Source of the DNA: Arthrobacter sp. Hiyo8
GTDB taxonomy: Bacteria; Actinomycetota; Actinomycetes; Actinomycetales; Micrococcaceae
Direction: 5' to 3'
Length of the DNA: 64,000 bases
Assembly (NCBI GenBank): GCA_001549895.1
Contig: AP014719.1
Span: forward strand, 2,976,001 to 3,040,000
In this document: positions 48,271 through 59,278 of the stretch, one piece after another
Layout: each line of letters opens with the position of its first letter
Position numbering within the stretch: position 1 is the first letter of the stretch
The notes under the pieces: generated by a model
Seen by the model: only the letters and a program-made list of their open reading frames with translations
Database searches by the model: none
What the model was told of the DNA's origin: nothing
Translations under genes and position numbers: made by a program

Positions 48271-49967
48271 TCAGAACGTGCCGCCTCCCGTTTCGCCCAG
48301 TGGGTACTCGCGTTGGAGTTGGGCAACCTTGGGATCGTCCTCGTCAGCCCCGTAGTCCGAGTTCCGGGTGATGTCCTTCCCGTCGGGGAGTTTCATCGCG
48401 CGGAAGACAAGCGATAGGACGGCAGCGACAATGAGGTTGATGGCAAACGCGACGACCGCGATGTAGACCTGCACATTGGTGCCCGGGATGGCGGCGATGG
48501 AGCCGCCGAAGTTGGCCTTCGTCACGGGGTTGACCACGTTGTATGCCGCGACGGTGCCGTAGATGATCCCGGCGACCCACCCTGCGAACAGCGCCCAGCG
48601 GTGGAACCATCGGGTGTAGAGCCCAGCCACGATCGCCGGGAAGGTCTGCAGGATCCATATACCGCCGAGGAGCTGCATATTGATGGCGGCGGACTGGTCC
48701 ATGGCGATGACGAAGATCAGGGCCCCGAACTTCACCACGAGCGAGGCGATCTTGGAGACCTTCGCTTCCTGCCGCGGGTCGGCGTCGGGCCGGATCAGGT
48801 CGCGGTAGATATTGCGGGTGAACAGGTTGGCGGCAGCGATCGACATGATGGCCGCCGGGACCAAGGCGCCGATGGCGATAGCCGCCAAAGCGATCCCTGC
48901 AAACCAGGCGGGGAAATTGTCCAGGAACAACTGCGGAACTACAAGCTGTGGATTGACGGCACCGTTCAGGTCAATCGGCTTGGTGCCCGCAGAGATGGCC
49001 GCGTAACCCAGGAGGGCAAGGAATCCCAGCATGAGCGAATACAGCGGAAGGACCGCGGCGTTCTTGCGGATGGTGTTCCTGCTCTTCGTCGCCAGGACTC
49101 CAGTGACCGAGTGCGGGTACATGAACAACGCCATGGCCGAGCCAAGGGCCAGCGTCCAGTACGCGGAATAGCTGGCGGCACCCGGGATGAAGACGCCGGC
49201 GGGCTTGCCTGTGGCCGGGCTGACGGCGTCGAGTTTCGTCTGGGCTGCACCGAAGATGTTGTCCCAGCCCCCGAACTTGATCGGCAGGTAGATCACAGCG
49301 ACGATGACCGCGAGGTAGATCAGGAGGTCCTTCACGACGGCGATGAGCGCCGGCGCCCGAAGGCCCGAGGTGTAGGTGTAGGCGGCCAGGACCACGAATG
49401 CGATGATCAGCGGTAAGTCAGTCAGCAGCACATTCTCAGCGCTCCCGAGACCCAGCACGGTGAGCACCGCCTTGATGCCGACCAGTTGCAGCGCGATATA
49501 GGGCATGGTCGCGACTATGCCCGTGAGGGCCACCGCAACCGTGAGTGCCCTGCTGCCGTAGCGCCCGCCCACGAAGTCCGCCGGTGTGACGAAGCCGTGC
49601 CGGTGCGAGACCGACCACAAACGGCTCATCAACAGGAAGACGATCGGGTAGAGCACGATCGTGTACGGCACCGCGAAGAAACCACTCACGGCGCCGGTGG
49701 CCCACATCGCGGCCGGCACAGCCACGAAGGTGTAAGCCGTGTAGAGGTCCCCGCCCAGGAGGAACCACGTGACCCAGGTTCCGAAACCGCGGCCACCGAG
49801 GCCCCACTCATCGAGACTGTGCAGGCCCGTTTCCTTGCCCGCGCGCCAACGCGCCGCGAAGAAGCCCAGCACCGCCACCAGGATAAAGAGCACGACGACG
49901 ACGGTGAGCGCGACGCCGTTGACGGCCGATCCCCCGTGGTCGCCAGAGGGACGGCGAGCCCGCTCAT
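48271..49967 (-). CDS. SSS-family sodium:solute symporter (MctP/ActP-like), one frameshift
   Basis: About 13 helices. Start MSGLAVPLATTG, one base missing near 49928, then GSAVNGVALTVVVVLFILVAV. Motifs SLDEWGLGGRGFGTWVTWFLLGGDLYTAYTF and GALVPAAIMSIAAANLFTRNIY are typical of monocarboxylate-type members. Paired with a DUF3311 membrane protein through an ATGA overlap, the usual arrangement for this subgroup. Substrate likely a short organic acid. Confidence 0.88.
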
Positions 49968-50245
49968 TGTTCTTCCTCCCGAGTGCGTGCGCCCCGCGCG
50001 ACCTCGCGGCGGCGACGGTCTTCCTTGGTTACCAGCCGGTAGGAGACGCCCACCATGGCCGCGGTGATCGGAACCCAGAGCATTTGGTACCAGTAAAAGA
50101 ACGGCATACCTGCGAGCCGCGGCTGGTCAATCGAATACGTCGGGACGAACAGCGGAACCAGAATGGAGATGGCCAGCAGGATTCCGGCCGCAATATACGG
50201 ACCGGGCCTTGCGGGCCCCCGGGTTGGCACATCGGGAGTTGACAT
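49964..50245 (-). CDS. DUF3311 family membrane protein
   Basis: 93 aa, two helices (YIAAGILLAISILVPLFVPTY and FFYWYQMLWVPITAAMVGVSY), and a basic tail. DUF3311 proteins are small partners encoded just before SSS symporters. The ATG at 50245 follows GAGGAGGCGTCC; its stop overlaps the symporter ATG by 4 bases. Confidence 0.88.
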   Translation of the reverse strand: MSTPDVPTRGPARPGPYIAAGILLAISILVPLFVPTYSIDQPRLAGMPFFYWYQMLWVPITAAMVGVSYRLVTKEDRRRREVARGARTREEEQ

Positions 50246-50415
50246 GGACGCCTCCTCGTAGAGACGGCCCCCGGAGCGGGATGGGCTTCCCGGGACGTGC
50301 CGGTGGCCTGGCGGACCATATTTGTACCGGTCCATCAACAGAATAGATTCTGGACTAATTCTTTGACAGGGGAGTGTGCCCGTTTTTTATCCAAGGCTCA
50401 GCGCAGGCGCGGCGA

Positions 50416-50446
50416 AGGGCGGCCACCCGATTCTGGTGACCGCCCT
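50416..50446. terminator. hairpin after the phosphoesterase gene
   Basis: AGGGCGGCCACC (50416-50427) and GGTGACCGCCCT (50435-50446) form a stem with one mismatch and a 7-base loop, just past the minus-strand stop at 50463. No clear T run follows. Confidence 0.55.
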
Positions 50447-50462
50447 GCCAAAGAGGATCTGG

Positions 50463-52950
50463 CTAGCCGTCAGGATCCTTCGCAGCCGGCTGGCTGCTGG
50501 AACCGGAGCCGATCACGCTGTGTTGGGGTTCGGGCATCTTCGAGTCAGCACCGTTCACTGACTGCCAGATGGACTTATTGAACAGCTGCTCATCGATCTT
50601 GTCTTCGGTGGCAGTGTCCTGGGTGGCCACCTGCGGGCCATCGGAGCGTTTGCCCCGTTGACGGTGGTCATGTCGTAGCTGGGCTTGAGCGCGGTGTACG
50701 GCGTGTTGTCAGGCTTGGCCGTGAACGATGCGTTCATGGGAGTGGCGAACGCGTCGAACTGGGTCAGCGGACCGATGCCGGCAATGAGGCCGATGGTACG
50801 GACCATTGACGCCGTGCTGTAGAAGGTCGAATCGACTTTCCCTGTCTGGGTGTAGGGGCTGATGGCCAGCGCCAAGGTGCGGTGCGCATCCACATGGTCC
50901 GGGCCGTTCTGAGCGTCATCCTCCGTGACGAAGATGGCGGTGTCCTTCCAGGCGGAAGAGTGGGACACGGTGTCCACCAGCTTGCCGAGCGCGTAGTCGT
51001 TGTCCGCGACATAAGCCTTTGGCGTGGGGCGCCAACACGGGTGGCTTGGGTGTGGTCATTCGGCAGGCGCACGAACTGGACCGTGGGAACCGTTCCGGAT
51101 GTCACTTGGGACTGGAAGTCGTTGGCCCATTCTTCAATACGTGGGGTACCGCAGCCAGGCTTCAGCGGCGCGAACGATCCCGCCGAATCAGGGCAGTTCA
51201 GGTCGTAACCGTGGTAGTTGTGGTCGGTCTGCGCATCCAGGACGGGGTCCGCGGCGTTGAACGTGCCGGCATTATTGGAAACGTAGAAGCCGTAGTTGCG
51301 GAAACTGACGCCTGCCTTGGCGAGCCGCTGCCAGACATACGTGTTGTCAGGCTGTTGGGCCGCGATTTCAGGGGCATTTCCTTCGCTGGGATACGGTGCC
51401 TTGCGACCCGAGTAGTTGGCCGGCCACATCTGCTCGGCGTACGGGTTCGAGTTGGCAGAGGCCACCCAATTCCATCCGTTGGCGCTCACTTCAGCATCGG
51501 CGTAGAAGTTGTCAATGGTGGTGAACTTCTTGGAGAGGGCCCGCATATTCGGTGCGGACTCATCGCCGAAGAGGTTCAGTGAGGGATCCCCGTTGCCCTT
51601 GCCGAGGCTCCCAAGCACCTGGTCGTAGGTGCGGTTTTCCTTGACCACGTAGATCACGTGTTTGATGGGACTCTCTTGACCCGGTTGGCGCGGGATGATG
51701 TTGCCGCCGGCGGTGTCCGGGCGATTGTTGTTTTTGACCTGCTCGGTGGCTTTCTGCAGCTGACCGCCCTCCGGCACGCTGAAACTGCTCAGTGTGCCAA
51801 AGATCATCGATCCGCTGTACTGGTTTTCGGCGGCCGGAGCGGTTGACTCGGGGTTTGGGTGGCCAGGTCCGTTGTTTGGCCCGGCGCCTAGCCCTTTCGC
51901 GTTGGTGACATGCAATGTCCCGTCGCTGAAGGCCAGCGAACTCGGGTACCAGCCCACGGGCACCACACCAGCGACTGCCTTCTGGGCGAGGTCGACGACG
52001 GCGACGTCGTTGTTACCGGAGTTGCTCACGAACAGGCGGTGGCCGGCTTCGTCCAAGGCCAGTCCGGTGGGATTGGTTCCCACCGGTGCGCCCTTTTCGG
52101 GTGCGACGCTGATATTCGCGCTTGTACCGGCGGCGGTGTCGACAACGGAGACGGTGTCGTCGTCGCCGTTGGCAACGTAAAGCGTGTGGCCGTCCTTCGA
52201 CAGGACGGATTTGTTGGGATGGAGACCCACCGTGACGGTGCGGGAAACCTTCGGTTCGGCGCCTGTAATGTCCACCGCGGAGATGTCCGAGGCGCCCTGG
52301 TTGGTGACGAACGCCGTCGTGCCGTCCGGGGAAACGGCGACCGAAAGCGGCCGGTGACCGGCCGGCGTCGTCGAGACGTTTCCGGTGGCGAGGTCGACGA
52401 CGGACACGGCATCAGCGAGCTGATCTGCGACAACCAGCCGCTTGCCGTCGGGCGTGATCGCCAATCCGGCCGGAAAGAGATTGACTGCCTTGCCCGCGGG
52501 CGTCGTGGTGGGCAGCTGGATGGGCGCCCCTTCGGCCAGCTTGCCGCCGGAGTAGCCGTAGGTGCGGATTTTCGAGTTTGCTGCCGCGCTGGCGTAAAGC
52601 TTGGTGCCGTCGGGGCTCCACGCCAAGCCCATGTAGAGGGATTCCGGGGACTTGTATGAGATGGTCTGGTCTACCTCGTGGTCTGCGAGATCCACGAGTT
52701 GCAGCGACTGCGTACCTTGACCGTTGTTCGTGACGGCGAGCCGCTTGCCGTCGGGGGAGATGGCGGAGTTCAACGGGAGGTCCCCAAGTGAGGTCTGCTG
52801 TCCGGTCGGCGTGACGCGCATGCCGATTGAAGTGACTGCCGTTCCGTCCTCGTGGGGGCCGGCGAAGGTGGAGACCGCCGCGAACGCAGCGCTGCCGACC
52901 AGCACACAAGACAATGTTCCGATGATGACCGGGATTGTTTTGAATTTCAT
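50463..52950 (-). CDS. secreted YncE-like beta-propeller/phosphoesterase bifunctional protein, two frameshifts
   Basis: Start MKFKTIPVIIGTLSCVLVGSAAFAA is a Sec signal. Residues about 50-390 are beta-propeller repeats (SPDGKRLAVTNN, TPDGKRLVVADQ, SPDGTTAFVTNQ, SKDGHTLYVANG). The C-terminal half is of the alkaline phosphatase/phosphoesterase superfamily: VIYVVKENRTYDQVLGSLGKG with the catalytic Thr region, TIDNFYADAEVSANGWNW and IFVTEDDAQNGPDHVDAHR with metal ligands. Shifts near 51030 and 50640; the true end is QPAAKDPDG at 50463. About 829 aa restored. Confidence 0.88.
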
Positions 52951-53066
52951 GGTCCCAAAGCTAGGAGCCCCGAAACACGTTGGTCCGACTCGCAGGGAAC
53001 CATCAGCTAAATCATCAGTGAACTGATGAAGCGGGGCGGGGGTCGGCGTCGGGTCACCGCCCGGAC

Positions 53067-54261
53067 TCAGCCCGCCAGCTCTCCTCTCCGGAACCTCAAC
53101 TCCCGCAGGGCGCCTCGGAGCGGTGACCCAGTGAACGGTAGGTCCTCCAACTTGACCTTCCCAGAGGCTGACAGGGCCAATGTATTTGCGGCGGTTGCGG
53201 CGCGTTGTGGTAGGCCGAGGGCGAACGCGAAATCGGCCCAGTGCTTCGCCTTGAGGTTTTTGGTTTTCCCGGACAACGGCAACGCGAGCGAGTCGTCTCC
53301 GTATAACAGCGTGCATGGAATGTCATAGATCGGGGCCATAACGAATCCTCCGTGCCGGTCCCCGAGGATCGAGAGATTCTTGGCATGGAGATCGCCGTTC
53401 CCGGTCAGCCAGGCAAAGACGAACTGCAGGTACAGATTGCGGCTTGCCACGAGTGGGCCTTGCACTGCCCGGCCAGCGCAGCAGCGACGTCCTCCGACGT
53501 CACGGAATACTTGGAAGCCGGTGGCAGGCCCATGACCTGGGCTCCGTCTTCCATGGGTAGGCGCACCCAGGAGCGATCCTTGTCCTGCACGCGGTCGAAG
53601 CGTTCCACCAGCAACCCAGGCAGCCCGTGCATGTCGGCGATGATATGGCTCTTCGCTACAGGGATCTTGAGATCCTTGGCGGCGGAAAGGTGCAGCGCTT
53701 CGTTTACCAGCAAGTGTGCGTGGTTGGGCGGGTCGAGTTTGAGCAGATACCGCTGCCCCCGGAGAGACAGTGGTGTGGTCAGCATGGAGGCACTTGCCTT
53801 GTCCTGTACTCCGGGGATGGCATGGCGGTCCACTGCATTGGCGAGGGCGGCAAAGTCCAGTTCCTCGGGCCTGGATGTGTCGGCAAGGGGTGCCGGTTCG
53901 GTGGGAATTTCGCCGCTAGGGACCACTTGGACGTCTCCTGGCACGTCGGCGCCGACTGCGAGCAGGAGGGTGAGTTCGTCGTCGAAGCTGGTTTTGGTGG
54001 CGTCCCTGAGCACGCTCAGCCGATGCCCCTCCGGCAGCAGGCCCGCGAAGAACGGCGGAAGAGCGCCAGCGGGAGTCTCGACGGGATGGTCCGTCACGGG
54101 CAGCGAACTGGCAACCGCGGGCAAACCGGATGTCAGGTACTCCGCCGCGTAGGAAAAACTGACCCCGCCCTGGCCAGTGCGGGCAAGGTGGCCGCCAGGA
54201 CGCCGCCTTTGTGAACGTCCGCTGCACGAACGAACTTCAACTCCTCGAAATCGTCGGCCAT
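53067..54261 (-). CDS. hipA: HipA-type serine/threonine kinase toxin, two frameshifts
   Basis: N-terminal HipA domain (GGVSFSYAAEYLTSG, PPFFAGLLPEGHRLSVL) and kinase domain: ALADTSRPEELDF, VQDKASASM, LVNEALHLSAAKDL, then the catalytic loop NGDLHAKNLSIL. Shifts near 54165 and 53465. HipA phosphorylates a translation factor or aminoacyl-tRNA synthetase and causes growth arrest. ATG 54261 overlaps the hipB stop by one base (TGATG). Confidence 0.88.
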
Positions 54262-54478
54262 CAGACTGCTGCCATGCGCAGGCCGACGGCGTTGGCTACG
54301 GCCACGACGGCCCCCAGTGAAGGATTTCCGGTTGCAGTCTCAATCGCCCGCACGGTCCTTTCGGAAGTCCCGGCAAGGTCGGCAAGGTCAGCTTGCGTGA
54401 TTCCGCCTCTTTGCGTGCTTTCCGGATGGTGGCCGCAATCGCCGCTAGGTCCTCCACGAGTCTCCGATGATCCGGCAC
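54261..54478 (-). CDS. hipB: HipB-type XRE antitoxin, one frameshift
   Basis: About 72 aa from GTG 54478 (VPDHRRLVEDLAAIAATIR). After one base is restored near 54408 the helix-turn-helix reads GITQADLADLAGTSERTVRAIE and the end is VANAVGLRMAAV. Partner of HipA; expected to bind the palindromes upstream and repress the pair. Confidence 0.82.
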
Positions 54479-54480
54479 GA

Positions 54481-54609
54481 TGTTGCCGATTTGACAGTAT
54501 TCTTGGTCAATTCTGAACCATTTTGCCAAAATCGGCAAGATGCTGCCGAAAGTAATGATTTTGGCTGCTGTGAAGCCGTCAAAACCTCATTTCGGCAAGA
54601 TCTTGCCGA
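54481..54609. promoter_or_regulatory. hipBA operator array
   Basis: Perfect palindrome TCGGCAAGA-TCTTGCCGA at 54592-54609; near-palindrome TCGGCAAGA-TGCTGCCGA at 54532-54549; inverted pair TTGCC / GGCAA around 54525-54538; half-site TTGCCGAT at 54483-54490. All lie just upstream of hipB. Confidence 0.8.
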
Positions 54610-54639
54610 TCTCCACCCAACGCGCCTCGCGTCCGCCAG

Positions 54640-54962
54640 CTACGTCTCCGCCAGCCATTCCGGTTCGAAGTCCGGATGGTCCGAATAGGGCAGCGCGAGG
54701 GCATTCAGAGATTTCGTGGTCCATTCGATCGATTCCGGGATCCACTGGGGGTGTCCCCAAGCGTGCCGCGAACCATCGTGGCCAAGGCCGTTTGCCGCGC
54801 GGATTCCACGATCCTGAGCAGTCTTCTTTTTGATTCGCATTCCAGGAGAAGACGTCGCTCGTACCATTTGCCCGCCTCGGAGACGGAACGGTCGCCAAGG
54901 AGTTTCCGCGCCGCAGCCTCGTCCTCTTTCAGGCGGTCCGAGAGGAAATCGACGATATCCAC
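54640..54962 (-). CDS. DUF6221 family protein, one frameshift
   Basis: About 107 aa. MDIVDFLSDRLKEDEAAARKL at the start, LLLECESKRRLLRIVE in the middle, and after a shift near 54765 LNALALPYSDHPDFEPEW at the end. This is the layout of DUF6221, small proteins of unknown function in actinobacteria and some of their phages. It is co-directional with hipBA but separated by the operator array. Confidence 0.7.
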
Positions 54963-55009
54963 AAATTGAGCGTACGCGTCCCTTGCAGTGGCGGAAATGC
55001 CCGCCTCGC

Positions 55010-56406
55010 CTAAGCCGGGTCGGTTTGCTTTTCGCGCTGGAGCTCGACGGCGGCGGCGGGCGACGAGGCGACGGCGGCGGCACGGGCTGAAACCGGGACT
55101 GCCGAAGCGGCTCGGGCCGTGACGGGGATGTTGACGTGGGGGAGGGCAGCAACGTGAGGGATGGCGTTGAAGTGGCTCCGGGACATGCTGCCGAACTCGT
55201 AGGCGGTCTCGGCGTGCTCTGACAAGTCCACGCCAGCCACCTCGGCTTCGTGGCTGACCCGGAATCCAACGGTTTTATGGATGACCAGGGCGATGATCGC
55301 CGTCATGATTCCAGATACTGCAAGGGTGACAAGAATGGCGACGATCTGCGCCACGAGCTGCTGGAGTCCGCCTCCGTAAAACAGTCCTCCGCCCTTGCCG
55401 CTCACCGGCAGCGCAATGAATCCGAGCGCGAGCGTGCCCACGAGCCCGCCACCAAGGTGGACGCCCACGACGTCGAGGGAGTCATCGAAGCCGAACTTGT
55501 GTTTCAGGTCGACAAACACGGCGCAGGCTGCACCGGCCACCAGACCCAGGCCAAGGGCTGCGGCAGGAGCCACGTTGGCGCAGGCCGGAGTGATAGCCAC
55601 GAGGCCGGCAACGACGCCGGATGCGGCGCCCAAGGATGTGGGGTGGCCGTGCCGGATCTTCTCGGTGACCAACCAGCTGAGCATGGCACCAGCCGGGGCT
55701 ACAAGGGTGTTGACCCAGATCAAGCCGGCCTGCGCCGACGTCGTGGCCGCGCCGGCATTGAAACCGAACCAACCGAACCACAAGAGGCCGGCGCCAAGCA
55801 TGATGAAGGGGAGGTTGTGCGGGCGGTGGTTCGGGTCTTTTCCAAAGCCGTGCCGCTTGCCCAGGATCAACGCTAGGACAAACGCGGCGGCGCCGGAGCT
55901 GATTTCCACCACTGTGCCACCTGCGAAGTCAATCACCTGGCCGAAGACCGAGCTGATGGCTCCGCCGGGGCTGAGCAGGCCGCCGCCCCAGACCATGAAA
56001 GCCAAGGGACAGTACACGAGGGTGATCCAGATGGGGACGAAGATGACCCAGGAAGTGAATTTGGCGCGGTCGGCGATAGCGCCGCTGATCAAGGCCACGG
56101 TGACGATGGCGAACGTAGCGCTGAAGCCGAGCTTGATGAGATCGGTGGAACCGACCAAGTCCGCCGAGCCGAAGCTGCTGAACGGGTTACCGAAGATCCC
56201 CAGTACGCTCTTGCCGCTGATCATCGAGTAGCCCACAGGATCCACACGGCGCCTACGATTCCCGCGGAGATGAAGCTCATCATGATCATGTTGAGGGAGG
56301 CCTTGGCCCGGGTCATGCCGCTGTAGAAGAGGCCAAGTGCCGGGGTCATGAGCAGTGCAAGTGCCGCCGACACCATCACCCAAACGTTTTCCGCAGTGAT
56401 ATCCAC
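55010..56406 (-). CDS. amt: ammonium transporter Amt, one frameshift
   Basis: Eleven-helix Amt/Rh channel. GTG start at 56406 (DITAENVWVMVSAALALLMTPALGLFYSGM), then after a shift near 56228 FGSADLVGSTDLIKLGF, GGTVVEISSGAAAFVLALILGKR, WFGWFGFNAG and DVVGVHLGGGLVGTLALGF, covering the pore His pair region. The C-terminal tail is long and Ala/Val-rich. No glnK/glnB gene is seen beside it, unlike many actinobacterial amt operons. Confidence 0.92.
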
Positions 56407-56789
56407 GTGCGTTTCCCTTCTTATCGGAATGCCTAGGAGGGCCGCCGTAGCGTGGCCCCGTTCTTCCCCTGCCCAATATTTCCGGTTCCGTGTTTCAAGC
56501 AATGCGAGGAAAAATTGCGGGGACGTTACATAACTTGCCTCGGCGTGAAGAACGCATGACGGGCATGTTTCGGGAATGTTAACGGCCCCCCGGCGGGGAC
56601 GCGAGGCTACCTGGAGAGGGTGGCGAGGATCCCCGTGATTCCGCGGATTCCCGAGTCAACGGAGGTGAAATCCTTTCACCCGGCCGGAATTCGGGACATT
56701 TCTCGCACGTGAACGGCGGCTCACCGCCCCGAAAAGGATGTTTCAGCCGAACGCTGGCGCGTCACGGGTACCGGGCGCACACTTAGCCT
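56407..56789. other. divergent intergenic region between amt and the GATase
   Basis: About 380 bp without a supported gene. GTTACATAAC near 56525 and GTTAAC near 56578 are loosely like nitrogen-regulator half-sites but do not form a clear box. Confidence 0.5.
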
Positions 56790-57526
56790 GTGAAGCCGTT
56801 TCTCCTGCTCGCATCTCGCGCCGAAGACGCCGCCGCCGAGGAAGAGTACCAGGCGTATCTTCGTTTTGGAGGGCTCGCTCCCGAGCAGCTACAGCGCATC
56901 CGAATGGAGGCGGCGCCCCTGCCGCCGCTCAGGCTCTCCGACTATTCCGGCGTGATCGTGGGAGGCAGCCCCTTCACTTCGAGCGACTCGCCGGAGCACA
57001 AGAGCCCGGTCCAGAAACGGGTGGAGAAGGAACTCGCGCAGTTGCTGGACACGATTGTTGCCGCCGACTTTCCCTTCCTGGGGCCTGCTACGGAGTGGGA
57101 ACCTTGGGACTTCACCAGGGGGCCGTGATTGACCGTACCTATGGTGAAGGACTCGGCGGGGTAACCATCAAACTCACAGCGGAGGGCATCCAGGACCCGC
57201 TCCTCCAAGGCATATCCGAGCGCTTTGTCGCCTTTACCGGCCATAAGGAAGCCTGCACGGTCCTGCCGGGGCACGCGGTGTTGCTGGCTGGTTCGGCCGC
57301 CTGCCCGGTGCAGATGTTCCGGATCAAGAAGAACCTTTATGCCACTCAATTCCATCCGGAGCTCGACGCCGAAGGCCTCGTCACACGGATCGACACCTAT
57401 CGCCACGCCGGATACTTCCCGCCTGAGGCTGCTGAGCAGCTGATGGCCGACGCCCGGAAGATCACCGCGACCGAACCAATGAAGATCCTCGGCAACTTTG
57501 TCCGCCGGTACGCGATTCCCCAATAA
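56790..57526 (+). CDS. class I glutamine amidotransferase (GMP-synthase-like GATase), one frameshift
   Basis: GTG start (KPFLLLASRAEDAAAEEEYQAYL). SGVIVGGSPFTSSD then, with one G restored near 57083, FPFLGACYGVGTLGLHQG, which holds the nucleophile Cys; ATQFHPELDAEG carries the catalytic His. Stand-alone GATases of this kind act on various substrates. About 245 aa restored. Confidence 0.85.
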
Positions 57527-57554
57527 CGTCGGAGGAATGAAGCACAATGGGCCC

Positions 57555-57860
57555 ATGACTTTTGCAAACGTAGGAAGCCTCGGCACGAAACCCGGCCAAC
57601 GCGACGCCGTTGTATCCATCCTGCTCAGACCGAAACCGGAGCTCCGGGGCGCGGGCTGCCTCCTCTACGAGGTGGGCGTCAACGAAGAATCGCCGGACAC
57701 GGTCTTTGTCTGCGAACTCTGGGAATCGGCGGAAGCACACCAAGGTTCGCTGAAGCTGGACAGCGTCCGGGCCGCGATAAGTGAGGCAATGCCACTGCTG
57801 TCCGGTGAGATGGGCGGCACCCGGTTCACGGTATTGGGCTCGCCGATCCGTGACGCCTGA
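57555..57860 (+). CDS. antibiotic biosynthesis monooxygenase (ABM) family protein
   Basis: Intact, about 101 aa from MTFANVGSLGTKPGQRDAV. The ABM dimeric alpha-beta barrel signature is VFVCELWESAEAHQGSL. Members include quinol monooxygenase YgiN and heme-degrading enzymes; the substrate here is unknown. It follows the GATase by 28 bp. Confidence 0.8.
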   Translation: MTFANVGSLGTKPGQRDAVVSILLRPKPELRGAGCLLYEVGVNEESPDTVFVCELWESAEAHQGSLKLDSVRAAISEAMPLLSGEMGGTRFTVLGSPIRDA

Positions 57861-57940
57861 TATTCACCCAGGCGACACGTGGCTGATGGACAGGATTTTC
57901 ATAGCTCTCACATAGCTGCGGTAGCTACGGTTGGTTCATT

Positions 57941-58982
57941 ATGGAAGAGCGAGAGCCCCGCCGTCCCGGCCAAGGGTCCGGACGAAAGAGAAGTCGGTGG
58001 AACAGCTGGAGTCCCCGCCGACGTCGATCGGCCTTGCTGACAGCCTTCGCCGCCATTCTGGCCTTGACCCTGACGGCCACGGTCTACTCGGCTGCGCACG
58101 CCCGCTCATCCGTCTCCCGAACCGTATCGGCGGTAGCCAGCGCCACGCCGTCGGCAGCTGTTCCAACCGCCTCCCCGACGGCAGCGGCCCGACGACGGCA
58201 GCCGCCGCACCGCCGTCGACCGCGGCCGAGACTCCGAGCGCCGCCCAGCCGTCGCCGCTCCCGCAGCCGCAGCGCCGGCCGCGCCGGCTACCGGCGTGAC
58301 TCCCGCGTTGGACTCGGAGATCAACGCCATCATCGACGCGAACAGCCAGTACCAGATCGGCGTCACCCTGATCGACCTGTCCGATGGCTCAAGCCATCAG
58401 TACGGGGTCCAGGCGTCGTTCGAGGCAGCAAGCACCGCAAAGGTCCTGGCTGCCGCCGCGTACTATCACCTCGTCGAAACGGGCGCAGTGTCCCTTGACG
58501 ATCCCTTGGGCGACTACACGGCTGGATTCCAGATCAAAGAGATGATCCAGGACAGCGACAACGACTCCTGGTCCTTGATCATGGACGCGGTTGGCTTTTC
58601 GGAACTCCAGTCCTATGCCGCATCGATCGGCGTCAGCTATGACCCCATGAACAACACGCTGACTCCAAGCGAAATGGCAAGCATCATGGCCGGGCTCTAC
58701 GGCGGGAAGCTGTTGAACCAGCAAGACACCGCACAGCTTTTGTCCTACATGCAGAACACAAACTACGAATCGCTCATCCCCGCCGCGGTGCCAGCCGGAA
58801 TCACTGTTTTCCACAAGTACGGACTGCTCGACGACGAACTCCACGACGCCAGCATCCTCACCAACGGGACCAACTCCTACGCCTTCGTGGTCTACACCAA
58901 AGGCCAGGACGAGAGCGATATCCCGGCCCGCACCGACATCTTCCACCAGCTCACCCAGGCTGTGGTGAACGCCCTATTCTAA
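57941..58982 (+). CDS. membrane-anchored class-A-beta-lactamase-like serine hydrolase, frameshifted linker
   Basis: N-terminal basic segment and one helix (LLTAFAAILALTLTATVYSAA), an Ala/Pro linker split over frames between about 58180 and 58290, then the penicillin-binding fold: STAK (SxxK nucleophile) in FEAASTAKVLAAAAYYH, SDN in QDSDNDSW, and KYG in place of the usual KTG (FHKYGLLDD). An extracellular serine hydrolase of this kind may act on peptidoglycan or beta-lactams; which is not clear. About 347 aa restored. Confidence 0.8.
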
Positions 58983-59010
58983 AGGGAGGCGTTCCTACCT
59001 TCAGCATCAT

Positions 59011-59051
59011 GACGCCGGCCGTGCAGTCAGATTGACTGCGCGGCCGGCGTC
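59011..59051. terminator. terminator after the serine hydrolase gene
   Basis: GACGCCGGCCG-T-GCAGTCA (59011-59029), 3-base loop, TGACTGC-G-CGGCCGGCGTC (59033-59051), then CTTGTTCCCTT. It lies 30 bp past the stop. Confidence 0.8.
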
Positions 59052-59278
59052 CTTGTTCCCTTATGGGCGCTGAGCGCCTGTCGCGATGCTATCTATATAC
59101 CTCCCTTCTGCATGGGGTCGGGCCAATTTCCTATGATCCGGGCGGTTGATGTCTTCGTGGCCCGGATTGCGTGGTTGCTACTGGTTTGGACTTGCATTGT
59201 CTTTCTCCTGACTGAGACTTGGTCCCGCGCTGTTTAGCGCGGATGGTCGTGCCTGCCACGGGGACAGGGTTGACCTGT

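Noticed and set aside
49436-50067. His/Arg-rich ORFs around the symporter start
   Set aside because: Out of frame with the helices of the SSS protein and DUF3311; shadows.
56520-56600. GlnR/AmtR box before amt
   Set aside because: GTTAC-like pieces are present but not with the spacing of a known box.
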